From positions 2,418,001 through 2,482,000 of the forward strand of contig NC_057320.1 of the NCBI RefSeq assembly GCF_000687475.1: 64,000 bases of DNA, written 5' to 3'. Shown here one piece after another: positions 12,301-24,312 of this stretch. Each line of letters begins with the position of its first letter. The first letter of the stretch is position 1. The position numbers and the translations under genes were made by a program. The DNA comes from Ustilaginoidea virens. Lineage: Eukaryota > Ascomycota > Sordariomycetes > Hypocreales > Clavicipitaceae. Below the pieces are notes generated by a model. That model was not told the DNA's origin. It ran no database searches and saw nothing but the letters and a program-made list of their open reading frames with translations.

Positions 12301-13560
12301 ATAACGGTATTAGAAGCGATAGTATTGACGAGAGCCTCTTCTTAATCCTTATTAATTATAATATCGGATACCACCCTTACTAGTGATATTGGCCTGACTT
12401 AATCAGGGCTAGTGGCTGGCGACGGATATATCGCGGCTGCAGGTATTATCGCGGCTGGAGGTGCGGCTGCAGCCGGTATCCTGACTTCTAGCCTGCCGGG
12501 GCGGGCCGGGCCTTCAGTATAGACGATATCTTCGGCATTATTGGGGTTATAGTTATATAGCTTGACGACTGTTGACCGGAACTTGACCGGGCCATATGGC
12601 ATCTATACGATGCAGGTCTTACTATTAAGGCTGATTAGCCGGTACGGCCCGTGCCATCTACCCTTTTCTCTCTATACCTATATATCTAATTGTAGGGGTA
12701 GTCGGTGGATAGGCTGTATATTCGGGCCGTTCCATTAGGCAAAAGCATCGTAAACCTATCGCTTAGTGAGGCATTTCCTAGCTTCGTTAGTAGCCTTTCG
12801 TAATATTAAGGCACGTTGTGATACTAATAGGCTAGGGGGTGAATTATCTGTAAGTTAGGGATATACTCTAAAGACTAATAACGTAGGCACTAGACCGTTA
12901 GGTCTAGCGGAATTATTGATAGCTTTTACAGCAAGCTGTAATTTCTGTTCCTTTGTTATTTGGTCGCCTACTTCGTTATCAATAATGGTATAGGCTCGGC
13001 GTAACAGGGCGTAGTATCTTTCGACTTTGCCAATGCTATTATAGGCTTCTATAGGAATTTCATCTATATTGATAGATAGAAGCTGGGCATTGTGATGGAA
13101 TTCGGCGGAAGTAAAGTTTGGTCCGGCATTATAAACTATCTAATCCGGTGGGCTAAGGTAGGTATTAATCCAGTATTCCTTAAGGGCATTCTAAATATTA
13201 TAGGCCTTCTGCCTTTATAGATCAAGAAATCTAGCTGCCTAGAAGCTTATTGCGGCATCTATAACGTATAATATCGGCCGATTATTAATATAAAGGATAT
13301 TAACGATTATCTTATAGTTGAATTGGCGGTTATCCTTTAGAGTGAACTTAAATCGGTTAGGTGCCTTTGCGTTTATCTGGCATTAATAGCATATATAGGT
13401 AATGCTCTCGATGATATTGCGGTCAATATTATTATAACTAGCCCGTTGAAGCAATTTAGAGAGCCTATTGATAGAAGGGTGCCCGAATCGACAATATAGC
13501 TAACGGATTTCCTATAACGATAAATGGAAGGCTGTAGTATCCATAGCATTAAGAGTCTAC
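12301..13560 (-). pseudogene. Element D integrase and linker (decayed)
   Basis: The minus strand shows a histidine motif (YCRFGHPS, about 13480), the first catalytic Asp in LYVIDAA (about 13270), a second position now Asn (VYNAG, about 13130; D-to-N fits G-to-A), and the Glu in GKVERYYA (about 13030). An Ala/Pro-rich linker at 12399-12520 precedes the RT. Stop codons and the lost Asp make it inactive. Confidence 0.8.
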
Positions 13561-16500
13561 CATAGATGTCCCTATTTCCTAATAATAGGAACCTTAATAT
13601 CCCTTTGGATTAATAGGTTATTAATGTTATTAAGCTTTACGCCTATCCTATCTATATCCGTAATAGAATAAAGGAAAGGGGTGCTGCTGTTAAGGATGTA
13701 GAAGGGGATATTCCCAAATATCGTGGGGATATTCAGTATACCGGAAGATATAGCAGAGCCTGCGCCAAAGTTCACCATATGCTTTTTGTTAGTCGTCTCG
13801 ATAGTCAGGGACTTTATTAATCGCATTAGGGCCTTTGCCTAACCTAGGCCTACTATTGATAGGCTGGAGGCGCCGGTATCCAGTAGGATTCCGCGGAAGG
13901 TATAGTCACTATACCGTTCTTCTTCTAGGAAGGTAGAATTACGGTCTGGTGAGGGCATTCGGAAAGGGTTAATCTATAGGAAGGCATATCGGCACGATTT
14001 ATCCTATAGGGCTTACAATATCTCAATAGATAAAGAAGGTAATGGTTCTATTTGCGTAAGGGCTAAGAAATACTAAGTGGCTATAAATTGTAGTGCGATA
14101 GCGTCCTCTGTATCCCAATATGTAACCCCTGCCATTATGACTTTAATATCTTCAATAATATCATTAAAGTCAGCATCTTTAAGGGCTTAGTCGGCAGTCC
14201 TTTTGTATTCCTGTAGGAAAACGTGGAATTTCTTATTATTAGGGGCGGTATGGTTGGAACGGTTCTTTAGCTATTATGCCTTTAATTCTTATTATTCTTA
14301 GGCAGTATGGTTAGATAACTAATATCCTGATTTATTGCAAACGAAGTAATATCTTTGATGGGGCCTAGCTGGAAGTATGCGATTCTATTATTTAAAGCGG
14401 CATTAAGGGGGTCCGTATCGTTGGGGGCATTAATACTAGTTATAGGATTAACCGTATCTACGATCTGTGAATAATGCTATATTATTATCAATGTTAGTAT
14501 CTTTAATATCCTAATATTGCTGAGGCTGCTATTATTATTGAAGGAATTAATGCTATTAAGTCATATAGGTAGTCTTATAGATAGAAAGGGATCGTTATAG
14601 GTTAGCAGCGAGGCCTTCGAATATAGAGGCATAGCGATATATAGCCTGGCTATACTTAGGGGTATCCCTTATAGCGTTAAGCACTTACCGATAAAGCTCT
14701 GTATTAGCTATAAAGGGGGGAAAAAGACCATAATATAGGCGCTGAAGTTCCTCTAGTAGGATATTAAGGCATTCTAGCTTTAACTTATTAGGATATTTCG
14801 CGATAGTTAATTAGAGCGTTATTCTATTCCAATAGTACAAATAGAATTGCTCTATGCTCTTATTTTCGAAATAGCTCTTAACTTTACGGACTATATTATT
14901 AAAAGTGAGGGTATTACGAATGCGTTCGATATTATTAAAGTAATATATCTTAGCATCGCCGATTAGTATAATTTGAAAGGCTCTTATAAGTATATAATCG
15001 GGCAATCCTAGAAAGCAGTACTTACTCTTAAAGGATACTACCTTTAGTATAAGGAAGTCATCTATTTTGCTGCTATATCTATCCTCTATACGATAGCTGC
15101 GTAAGAGGTTAGATATCTTCTTCGAAATATCGTTAAACCTGGCCTTTGCGTAGGCTCTTTAGGTATAATCTTCTTAGTGGTGTTCCGGAGGGTATTTTGG
15201 AATGGCTTATCGGAAGCCTTATGGTAGGCTGGCGGGATCTCTAGCTGGGTTATCCTATAACCCAAGTCGGTCTAGGTTTACCGGTCCTCCCGTTAGGATG
15301 GTCCGTTTATCGGCCTAAGTAGGCCGATAGTGCCGAGAGGGGTCTAGTGCTATGCCTATCTTTAGCATTATCGGGTGAGGCATTAGAGCCGGTGGTTGAG
15401 GCATTTAAGCCTATAGTTGAGGCATCCGGGCCTATAGGTTGTGGCTGCGATACTATAATTCGTAATATCTGGCATTAGGGGCAGCTGTTTTATCAATATT
15501 AGGGGCTTACCCGGTGCCGCTAATAGCAGTATATTAGGGAATATTGATATTAGTGACTTCGAGCGTATTACCGTTAGGTCCCTCTATTAAGGGAAGCATA
15601 TTATCAGGGCGTATAACCTAACTTCTGGCTCTTATGGGCATACTATAATTCTGAGGGGTATTGGGATAGCCGCCTTAGCTAGCCCGGCTAGGGGTATAAC
15701 CCCTAGGATGAAGTATTTAGTCGGTCGGGCTATAGTTATCGTCCGTTGAATATTGCTATTGTCGGGAGCTTTCCCCTGTCTTAAATAGCAGCCTATAAAT
15801 AGGCGCTTTCCCTTTTTATTATAGCGGCCGGCCCTTTTCTTCTTTAGTATTAGTAGGAATAGGGGCTTTCTTTGATATAGATGGAGGGATAAGGGGTTAT
15901 TATGCCGTTGGTGTTGCAAAGTCCCTGGGGGTTGAAGGGGCTTATAAAGGTCTTCGCGAGGGTAATCGCGAGGGTATTTATAATGGCAATCGCAAGGGTA
16001 TCCATAAGGGCATCCGTAAGGGTATCTATAAGGGTATTCGAATAATTATAGTAGGGAGTGAATTCCTCGAGCTTATAATAGAGGGGGCATTCTAGTTTAT
16101 TTGCATCTCCCGTTCGGTATAAGCAGTAGGGACTAATTGTTCCCTATCTGGGTTTAACCGAGAGATAAAGGTCTTACGTACAAATTGGAGATCTATTTCT
16201 TCTTAAGGCTATTTAGGCATATTCTCTTATTGGAGGCAGTAGGTAAGGGTCTTAACTATTAATGACCCTATGCTTCTAATGTATACCCCTCGTTCCCATA
16301 ATGTTATTCGGAATTCCCGTAGGAGCCGTTTATTGATACGGCTGAATAGCTCCTCGGTCCATTTATCACAATCTTTACGGAATTATTCCTATAGATTATC
16401 ATCCTTCTTATCACCTATTGCATAGTTATTAATGAGGTAGGCGATCCGATTATATAACTATTTATCCGTGATATTGGTAGGGTCAATTTATTCCGTTGTA

Positions 16501-16620
16501 TCGGCCTAGTCCTCTGTGATGACCTTAGTGTGAGACCTGAGCTTTTCGGGTAGTGATGTATCTATCGTAATGTTGATAGGGGTAGGCGTATGTGATAGAG
16601 AGCGAGGTATGGGTATTATA
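13561..16620 (-). pseudogene. Element D gag and protease (decayed)
   Basis: Minus-strand gag starts near 16600 and includes an RSIGSLIVKTLTY-like segment (about 16250), characteristic of this fungal copia gag. A tandem coding repeat at 15950-16050 gives IPLR/LPL-like peptides. The central gag lies at 14800-15900. The protease follows with LLDTGASSLSIVG near 13880 and an 84-codon open remnant at 13572-13826. Confidence 0.8.
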
Positions 16621-17139
16621 AGGAAATAACTAATGAAGGAAAGTAGTAATTAGTAGAGGAAAGAAGGAAGTAATTAATAAAAAGAAGGTTATAATTAGTA
16701 AAGGAAGAAAAGAAGGAAGGAAGTAATAGTCGGGCAGGATATTATAGGCGTTCCGATTGCTTATTTGACTATATATCGGCAAATAGGTCCTTTACCGTTA
16801 AGGTTCTGAGTCGCTTGCGTAAGAACTTGCGTTTATGCCTGCTAATAGTATCACAATAGATCTTTAGCGCTACATATATCCTAACACAACTAAAGATATT
16901 GTAATATTTAGCGATCGTTACTGACTGACACCATCAATCAGTATAATATTAGCGGTTATTCCTCGTGATAGACGAGTAGGGAAGGTTAGATATAATCAAT
17001 TTATCCTTTAGTTCATAACATCCGTAGCCGTTCTTCGGAATAGGCTAGATCACGTTCCTTATTAGCACGACCTATTTAAATCGTCTCTTCTTGCTATTCC
17101 TAGCTAATCTGTGAAGTGAACTTCAACTTTACTGATTAG
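16621..17139 (-). other. Element D leader
   Basis: This is AT-rich non-coding sequence between gag and the 5' LTR. The primer-binding site should sit directly beside the LTR at about 17120-17139, but I could not match it to a tRNA, and it is not the GGTTATGAGCCC type used by families A-C. It has purine-rich runs at 16620-16730. Confidence 0.5.
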
Positions 17140-17489
17140 TGTTGGTTTCACCAAGGGGTACCCAGTTGTACGTAGGGTTGCGCGCATGGTATCAAGTACC
17201 GTGAGGTTACCGGTCAAAGGTATAATTACTTCTTTGATTATAACTGATTAACTAAGAGGAAAGAAAGGAAGCAAAAGAGTAATTACACGATATGGCCTTT
17301 TTGTGCGTGCCGTTGTCACGTGCATTGGCGCAGTCGGGCCGGGCTGCCCGCGTGCCCTACCGGGCTCAGGGGTAAAGGGGCAAAAGGGGCCAAAGTGGCC
17401 ACATCGTGCGTATCGGGTGTGCGCGGCACATCCGTCGCAATGTGCCCAATTGGTGCCCAATTGGGCACCTTGCGACAGCGATTCCGACA
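17140..17489 (-). repeat. 5' LTR of element D
   Basis: In element orientation it starts TGTCGGAATCGC and ends AAACCAACA. It is the same length as the 3' LTR (350 bp) and differs mainly by C/T and G/A changes. The target duplication CTAAG follows at 17490-17494. Confidence 0.9.
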
Positions 17490-19038
17490 CTAAGGTGCCC
17501 TACTAAGGTGGGTTAGTGGCCTGTAGTACGGTAAAACGCGCTATGCCCTACCTATTGGGCTTAATTGGGCTACCACCTATACTAATAACTAGTCTGTTTC
17601 CGGTATAATGTTAGAAGTAGGTGAAATGCTTTTTATTGTTTATAATATACACCATAGAACTAGTATTATAGAGCAAAGAATCTGTTGGCGTTTTCCCACC
17701 GGATTATGCACTATAGCTAGTAGCTAGAAATTGCATATATTTACGGTCCTAGAAGGAAGAATAGGCTGTCTTACTAGGTGTAAGATTTAGAGTATTATAA
17801 TTCCCTAGTACGAAGGAATTAATAGTCTTTTCCTTTTTATTGGTCTTTTGTGGGGAATCTGCTTTATTAGCTGAATCTTTCTTTTCTTTCTTCTTCTTAT
17901 TTTCCGGCTTGCTTTATATGGCTAAAGAAGACCCTTATTAGGTAGAAGACCCCTGTTTCTTTTTGTTGGCGTTGGTAGTAGTGTTTTTACCACCCTTGCT
18001 AGTGTTATTACTAGCTGGCTTGCTACTATTGCTATTAGTAGCGGCACCCTTAACCTTTGCGAGGTAGGTGGTAGCCCTTACTACTGATGACCCTTTAATA
18101 TATTATTCTTCTAGTAAATCAACTATATAAAATTGCAGGTTAATATTTAATGTATTTCCCTAAGTATAGGCGATTCTTATTATTATGCGGTGCTGTTCTG
18201 CCCACTGAAAAAAGACCCCTTCTATAGTATGTAAATACTGGCTGATTTGGTCGAAAGGTTGTATATAAGAGCCTAAAATTTGCAGCCTGGATAGGTAGCT
18301 ATTAAAGGAGGCGTTGAAAGATTCCAAGGTACCCTTATAGCCTGTAAAATTTAGTTAATGGAAGGCAGGGTATAGGTGGGTCCGCTGTACGTCTAATGAG
18401 TGAGAATACTATTTAGTGAGTAACGTAAAGGCTGACTCTGGGTCAGTACACCAGTTAATAGCGGCAGCTAGTCCTTCTGTGTAATTATTCTTAATAAGTA
18501 ATAGTAAAAGTGCTTGCTCTGAGTCGTTAAACTTGCTAGCAATAGAAGGTTCTTCGATAAATTTAGCGATATTAAGTGCCCTAAGTTGAATCATAAGGGC
18601 CTGTTTCTATTGGTCGAAATTAGATGCCCCCTTTAGCTTTTGGGATTCCTGGAATCCATTAGCTATTTTAGCTAGTTCCTTAATAGCTATAGCACTGATT
18701 TGGCTGCTAATGCTGGATAGAACCGGCAGGGGTTGCTAGGCTTTAGGTGGTAATAGTGGGTTATTTCCTTTACCCACAGGGGTTTGGAAGGTATCTACAT
18801 CTATTATATCCTGGGATAGTGGGCTAGTAGTAGGCTTGATTAGTCTGTCTACTAAGGTGCCTACCTTATTAGCCAAAAAATCGATTTTTGAGTTTATTCG
18901 ATTAAATTTATAACTGAATTCTTTTCTTATTTCCTATTGGTCTTCCCTAAGCTGGGCAATTTCCTGGTCATTATTAGATTCCTCTACCTCTGCTGTATAG
19001 CTTGGGTTATCGGCGGTAGGAATGTTCTGACTAGCCAT
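17490..19038 (-). pseudogene. Element C gag and protease start (decayed)
   Basis: A minus-strand ATG at 19036-19038 opens a gag frame (MASQNIPTADNPS...) with a Glu-rich N-terminus. The gag core includes a 61-codon open piece at 18409-18594 (FIEEPSIASKF). A Lys/Asn/Ser-rich tail at about 17850-18010 follows, then the protease region (TDSLLYNTSS near 17640, an altered DTGS) up to the D insertion. Stops break it throughout. Confidence 0.78.
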
Positions 19039-19333
19039 TATAGGAAGAGAAAAGGTGCCGGAAAGTCTTAAAAATGCGAAGAAAATCAAGACTGAAAATC
19101 TAGATAAAACTAGAAGAAAGCTGCGTTAAGGAGTAATCTATAGAAAATCCTTAGAAAATCCTATTGAAAAGGATGTATTGCAGCTTGGTGTGGTAGCTGG
19201 GTTCTTAAATCTGGGATGATCAGTCCCTTACTGCAGATAGTAATATCATTAGTTAGATTTCTAGAAGGTTAGCTGCTAAGTGCGTTAAAATCCTAAGTTA
19301 GCGTAAAAAAAAGTCTTAAGCTGGAAGCCTTAA

Positions 19334-19351
19334 GATACCGGGCTTATAACC
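19334..19351 (-). promoter_or_regulatory. Primer-binding site of element C (half-tRNA-iMet type)
   Basis: Directly inside the 5' LTR the minus strand reads GGTTATAAGCCCGG. Apart from one G-to-A change this is complementary to the anticodon region of eukaryotic initiator tRNA-Met (GGGCTCATAACC), the primer type known for Drosophila copia, where a 5' tRNA half is used. Function is inferred from position and match. Confidence 0.7.
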
Positions 19352-20066
19352 TGTTGCAAAATGGTGATTCAGAACACTGTTGGAAATGTACTGGATACCG
19401 ATAGTGGCGTATAAGGCGTTGCAGAATAAAACAAGAGCTGGTTAAAGATTTAAAGCGCACAAAAGGTTGACCAGAGTAAAGATGTCAGGGAAATCTGATT
19501 CTAATTGTTGGTGACTATTCTAGCTAGAAAGAGGGAATTTTGGGCATATTTCTACTATCTTGAAAAAGTGGTTGAAAATAATGAAAAACCGCAAAAATAG
19601 CGAAAAAACCCGACGAAAAGTCGGTCTGCCCAACCGTGCCCAGTCTGTGCCCAATATCCTACCCAATGCCTACCCAACCAAGCCCAGTGGCTTGTAGCGG
19701 TGTGCCGGATGCCCTATAACAGCCTGCCGTACGGGCCGGAAGCCCTATACCGGTATGCCGTAAAGGCGCGGTGTAGCGGGTGACTGTATGTAGAAGGCCG
19801 AAAGTGCTGATTTGCCCATTTGGTAATCCCGTAGAAATGCGCCGCCTGTTGTGGGCCCTGTGGCCCACTGTGACCGGCCGCTGTGGCCGGCTGTGGGGCG
19901 CTGTGCCGGTGCCGTGACCGGCGCTGTGGCCCACTATAATCGGCGTTGTGGGGCGCTGTGCCCCACCATAGCGCCTGGTATAGCCACCGCGATATCTCAA
20001 CGTAGAGACATCGTACGGTAGCGAGACCAGTACCAAAATACAGCTAAAAAGGCGCTGATTTCAACA
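19352..20066 (-). repeat. 5' LTR of element C
   Basis: It is 715 bp, equal in length to the 3' copy. The TGTTG...CAACA ends are intact and it is followed by the AGTAA duplication at 20067-20071. The GC-rich core is conserved. Confidence 0.92.
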
Positions 20067-21513
20067 AGTAATAACTAGGAAATAGAGCAGATCGACTTTA
20101 TAGGCGCCTTCCTAAATAGCGAACTTTCTGAGACTATTTATATAGATATTCCTAATGGATTCCTTAAATTTACGGAAAGTCTACTAACTGATAGTAAGCT
20201 TTAGTCTAATATATAGCGCTAACGTCTACTAACTTTGCTTAAAGAAGCTGGATTTAACCCTTCTATTAAGTAAGCTATTTTATTAAAGAAGGCCCTATAC
20301 GGACTAAAACAAGCACCCCGCGAATGGCAATACCGGCTAAAAGACCTAATTTCTAGTGAAGGTTTTTTACCTTTAGCTTTTAATACTACCATCTTTTATA
20401 ATAAGCAAACCAGCACCTTTATCGTTACTTATATTAACGATTGCCTATTAGTTAGTCTAAATATAACTTATATTAACCAGCTAAAAAGGAAATTTCATAA
20501 GGTCTATACTATAGAAGACTGCAGTCCTGCTTCTTTCTTCCTAAGCATATAAATTATATAAAATAGAAAGGAAGGTTTATTATGGCTATACTAAGCCTAA
20601 TTTATAGCAGAGGTCCTAGCTAAATTCGGCTTATAGGATACTAAACCTTAGCTTATTCTACCTTAACTAGGAATTCTTAATGAATCTAATAGAAAAGACC
20701 TTAGTCCTACTAATTAGAGCCTTTATCAGAGCTTTACTGGCACTATAATGTGGCTTATGATGATAACTAGGCCCGACCTAGCATTTCCTACTCAATACCT
20801 TTCTCGGTTTATATCGAAAGCAACTAATATGCATCTAAATGCTATAAAGGGCAGCTTTAGCTACCTTAAAGGCATTGAGAACCTAGCTATTTGCTTTAGT
20901 ACTACTAAAAGCAACTAACAGCCTATTATAACCGCTTATTCTGATAGCGATTTTGCTAGCTATAAAGAAACCTCTAAATCTACTAGAGGCTTCCTTACTA
21001 CTATTAATAGTGGTCCTATTAGCTGGCGTTTTAAGCGAGCCTCTTTAGTAGTACTTTCTACTTTAGAAGCTGAATCTGATGCCTTACTTAAGACTATCCG
21101 TAAGATATAGTGGCTTTCTAACCTTTATAAAGAGCTAGAAATTAATATCTTATACCCTATACCGCTATACTGCAATAATTAGGGCTCTATTTCGAATTCT
21201 AATGACCTTAATCAGTATACTTACATTAAGTATATGCTATTAAAATTCCGGTATATTAGGGAGCAAGCCCAGCTAAGCTTAGTTAAAATTACCTACTTAC
21301 TTACTAATAGCATGCCTACTAACGGTCTTATGAAGCTACTGCCGGGCCCTAAATTTACTAAGTTCCGCGAGTTACTAGGTCTTAAGGCCTGCTAACTTAT
21401 ACTAACTTACTAAGGTTTTTCCTATATTTTTCCTTAGGCACTTTTATTGCATTTTCTTTCCCTATCTTTTATATGACGATTAGCTTAATACTACAGTAGC
21501 TAATCAGAGGGGG
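20067..21513 (+). pseudogene. A1 reverse transcriptase (rest) and RNase H
   Basis: This is the continuation of A1 pol after C. RT motifs include YGLKQAPREWQ and the active site, now TYINDCLL where A2 and A3 keep TYIDDCLL (G-to-A). RNase H follows with SDSDFA and TLEAESDA. The frame closes near 21390. The polypurine tract AATCAGAGGGGG at 21502-21513 precedes the LTR. Confidence 0.85.
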
Positions 21514-22241
21514 TGTTAAAATCCTATAGTAGCCTACTAGGCTGCTGGCCTAATGCCCTACTTGTCTACTAACCTTCTGGCCTTTATACCATCTCTTAGA
21601 CTTACGGTAGTCTTACCAACCTAGGCCTTTGCCTTTTACCTTAAGGATTTTCAGTGGATTATTTACTGTATATCAAGTAAGGTAGGCCTTAAGGTAGGCC
21701 TTGTTAAAAAGGTGTGGCATTGCTAAATTAGCGTGGCAGGCCTACTAGTATGGTAGCGGCCTACTAGTGTGGTGGGTAGTCACTAGCGTGGTGGCTAGTT
21801 ACTAGTGCGGTGACTAGTTACTAGTGCGGTGGTTAGGGTGGTTGAAAAGGCCTGATATAGTGGGGCTGCTGACGTATTATATACGTGGCAAGTGAGTATT
21901 ACGGGGAGCTTTCTTACTGGCTACCTTAGATGTTTAGGCCCACCCCTCTTCGTATATATATAGGATAGCTTTTCCCCTTTTTTCTAGATAGTAGAAGGGT
22001 AGCACAATCGAGTCTATTAATATACTACATGCCTCTTAACTTCTTACCTTCCCTACGTTTTCTAGTTATCTTATATTTGCCTTGCCTTTACACTTGCCTT
22101 GCTTTATAGCACTTGTATAGTCTTAGGACTTGGTGAAAAATCTAGTATTATACTAAGATTAGTTTACAGGTCGCAGATAGTCTCATGCCATCTAGCTAGC
22201 TAGTAAGGCTTTGCTTTATAGTAACCTTGAGAATTGTAATA
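21514..22241 (+). repeat. 3' LTR of copia A1
   Basis: It is 728 bp and runs TGTTAAAATC to TTGTAATA. It contains short tandem units with CTAGTGTGGTGG near 21740-21830. The LINE sequence begins at the next base. The 5' partner is outside the window, so the target duplication (expected ACTAT) cannot be checked. Confidence 0.88.
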
Positions 22242-23557
22242 ACTATAGCAGAAGATATCCAGTCGAACTTTATTAAAGCTAATAGAGAGGGCTTTACTAA
22301 GGTCTCTTTTTGCCGCCCTAAGGGGACTATAATATAAGCGCACCTAATTATAAGGGTCGACTCTATCGACCTTATAAATAAGCTTTATAAGGCTAGTATT
22401 ATATACTAGGTAGAGATATTTAAAGCCGAACCCTATAATAATACTATATACCCCCGCTAATACTATAATTGCTTTAAATTCGGCTATATCGCCGCGTATT
22501 ATACAGCGGTAGCCTGCTATAGCTAATGCGGTTCTAAATGCCACTTAAAGGGTAAATAAAGCTACCTAGCTATAATATAGAATTAATGCAAATCCTGCCT
22601 TAACTATTATAGACCTCACCCGGTATAATCCCGCCTCTATAAGGTAGCGAATAAATAATAGGAAAACGCTAGAAATTCCTAGAGTAATAAACCGAGGCTC
22701 TTTGCCTTATATATTATATTAGCCGCTAATATTATCCCTATCGCGGATTAGGGCTACTACCGTATAGCTAATAGGTCTCCTTTATATAAACCCTCCTCTT
22801 AGAAATAAAGTCGCCCAATCGGAAGTATTAATAGGACCCCCTATATTAGAATTAGAAGTAATATTACTGCCTTTCTCTAAGCTGCTCCCGCCCTAAACTA
22901 TAGTATAACTATACCTACCCTAGGCACTTAACCTATAGCCACCCCGAATATACTATTACTACTAACCCCTTCGCGACTATCTATATAATAATAGTCTTTT
23001 ACTAAAATATATAGAAGAAAACTACCCTTATAAGATTAGCACTTTACTACTAGTATAAGCTTAATATTATAGCGATTTAAAAACCTATTGCGCTTAATCG
23101 GGCTCTATTAAGCCCTAGCCTCAGAAGATATATACTAATAGTATATAGTAAGAGAGCAGCGATATATATCTATAAGCGGTATAGGCCTAGTATATAGTCT
23201 AGCGAGAAGGGACCTAATTAGTATAAGATCTCCTTATTATATACTAATATTTACTTAATTTACTCTTTAGGCTATAAACCGAACTAAATAACCCCCTTTA
23301 TTATATTTACTAAGCTTCTACCCTATCCTTATAGTGCCTTTATTAGGGACTTTAATATATACTATCCTCTTTAAGATGGCTTAAATTAGACCTTACTTAA
23401 GATTAATACCCTCTTTAAATTTATAACCTAATAGCGGTTTAAACTAACTACCCTTCGCAATAAGGTAATAAGGCAAGTACCTAAAAAGAGAAATAGTACT
23501 ATTAACTATATATAAGTTATATAGGATATTATAGTAGAATATCTTAAAAATGCTAAC
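22242..23557 (+). pseudogene. LINE fragment 1: ORF1 zinc knuckles and ORF2 endonuclease
   Basis: Plus-strand translation gives an ORF1 tail with clustered Cys/His residues (about 22460-22640; for example CGSKCHLKGK), as in gag-like ORF1 of Tad/I-type LINEs. An endonuclease-like domain follows, ending in a degraded DFNIH-type motif near 23350-23380. The frame at the right edge (...EYLKNAN) continues in phase at 41530 once A2 and one CTAAC copy are removed. Stops are everywhere. Confidence 0.7.
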
Positions 23558-24312
23558 TATTGCAATTCTCAAGGTCACTATAAAAGCAGAGCCTTACTAG
23601 CTAGCTAGATAGCACGAGACTGTCTGCAACCTATGAACTAATCTTAGTATAATACTAGATTTTTCACTAAGTCCTAAGACTATATAAGTGCTATAAAGCA
23701 GAGCAAGTATAAAGGCAAGGCAAATATAAGATAACCAGAAAACGCAGGGAAGGTAAGAAGTTAAGAGGCATATAGTGCATTAACAGACTCGATTGTGCTA
23801 CCCTTCTACTATCTAGAAAGAAGGGGGAAAGCTATCCTATATATATACGAAGGAGGGGTGGGCCCAGGCATCTAGGATAGCCAATAAGAAAGCTTCCCGT
23901 AATACTTACTATGCCACGTATATGATACGTCAGTAGCCCCACTATATCTAGCCTTTCCAACCACCCTAACCACCGCACTAGTAATTAGCCACTACGCTAG
24001 TGACTAACCACTACGCTAGTGACTAACCACCACACTAGTGGACTAGCCACCATACTAGTGGACTAGCCACCACACTAGTAGGCCGCCACCACGCTAGTGG
24101 GCAACCACGCTAATTTAGCAATGCCACACCTTTTCAATAAAACCTTTCGTACTTGATATACAGTAAATAATCCACTGAAAATCCTTAAGGTAAAAGGCAA
24201 GGGCCTAAGGTAAGACTACCATAAGTCTAAGAGGCGGTATAAGGGCTAGAAGGTCAGTAAACTAGTAGGGCATTAAGCTAGTAGCCTAATAGGCTACTAT
24301 AGGATTTTAACA
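23558..24312 (-). repeat. 3' LTR of A2
   Basis: It is the reverse complement of the A-type LTR and the same length as its partner. Differences from the partner are transitions. Short tandem CACCACACTAGTGGACTAGC-like units lie near 23990-24110. The polypurine tract follows on the plus strand as CCCCCTCTAATT. Confidence 0.9.

Larger units (their letters stand above)
10000..17489 (-). mobile_element. Copia element D, structurally complete
   Basis: D is a 7490-bp minus-strand Ty1/copia element with two 350-bp LTRs (10000-10349 and 17140-17489). Its target duplication CTAAG is at 9995-9999 and 17490-17494. It interrupts the protease region of element C. Minus-strand coding order is gag (about 16.6 to 14 kb), protease (about 13.9 kb), integrase, RT and RNase H (to about 10.6 kb). 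It differs clearly from families A, B and C in sequence. Stops are spread through all domains. Confidence 0.92.
4982..20066 (-). mobile_element. Copia element C, full length, split by element D
   Basis: C is a minus-strand Ty1/copia element with 715-bp LTRs at 4982-5696 and 19352-20066. The target duplication AGTAA lies at 4977-4981 and 20067-20071, within A1 RT. Coding order on the minus strand is gag, protease, integrase, linker, RT, RNase H. Element D (10000-17489) interrupts its protease region. Without D, C is about 7.6 kb, long for copia, partly because of a long linker and a roughly 0.7-kb unexplained stretch at 7500-8240. Confidence 0.9.
595..22241 (+). mobile_element. Copia element A1, 5'-truncated by the window, with nested insertions
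   Basis: A1 is a Ty1/copia element read on the plus strand as gag end, protease, integrase, long linker, reverse transcriptase and RNase H, then a 3' LTR at 21514-22241. Its coding sequence is split by a solo LTR of its own family (3141-4605) and by the large element C (4982-20066). Removing both insertions with one copy of each target duplication restores collinearity with copies A2 and A3. All frames are broken by TAG/TAA codons. It sits in a LINE that resumes at 22242. Confidence 0.85.

Noticed and set aside
23960..24110. CRISPR-like array of CCACCACACTAGTGGACTAG units, also near 41190-41310 and 44090-44200
   Set aside because: Units are contiguous imperfect tandem repeats within the A LTRs, with no spacers, and the genome is eukaryotic.
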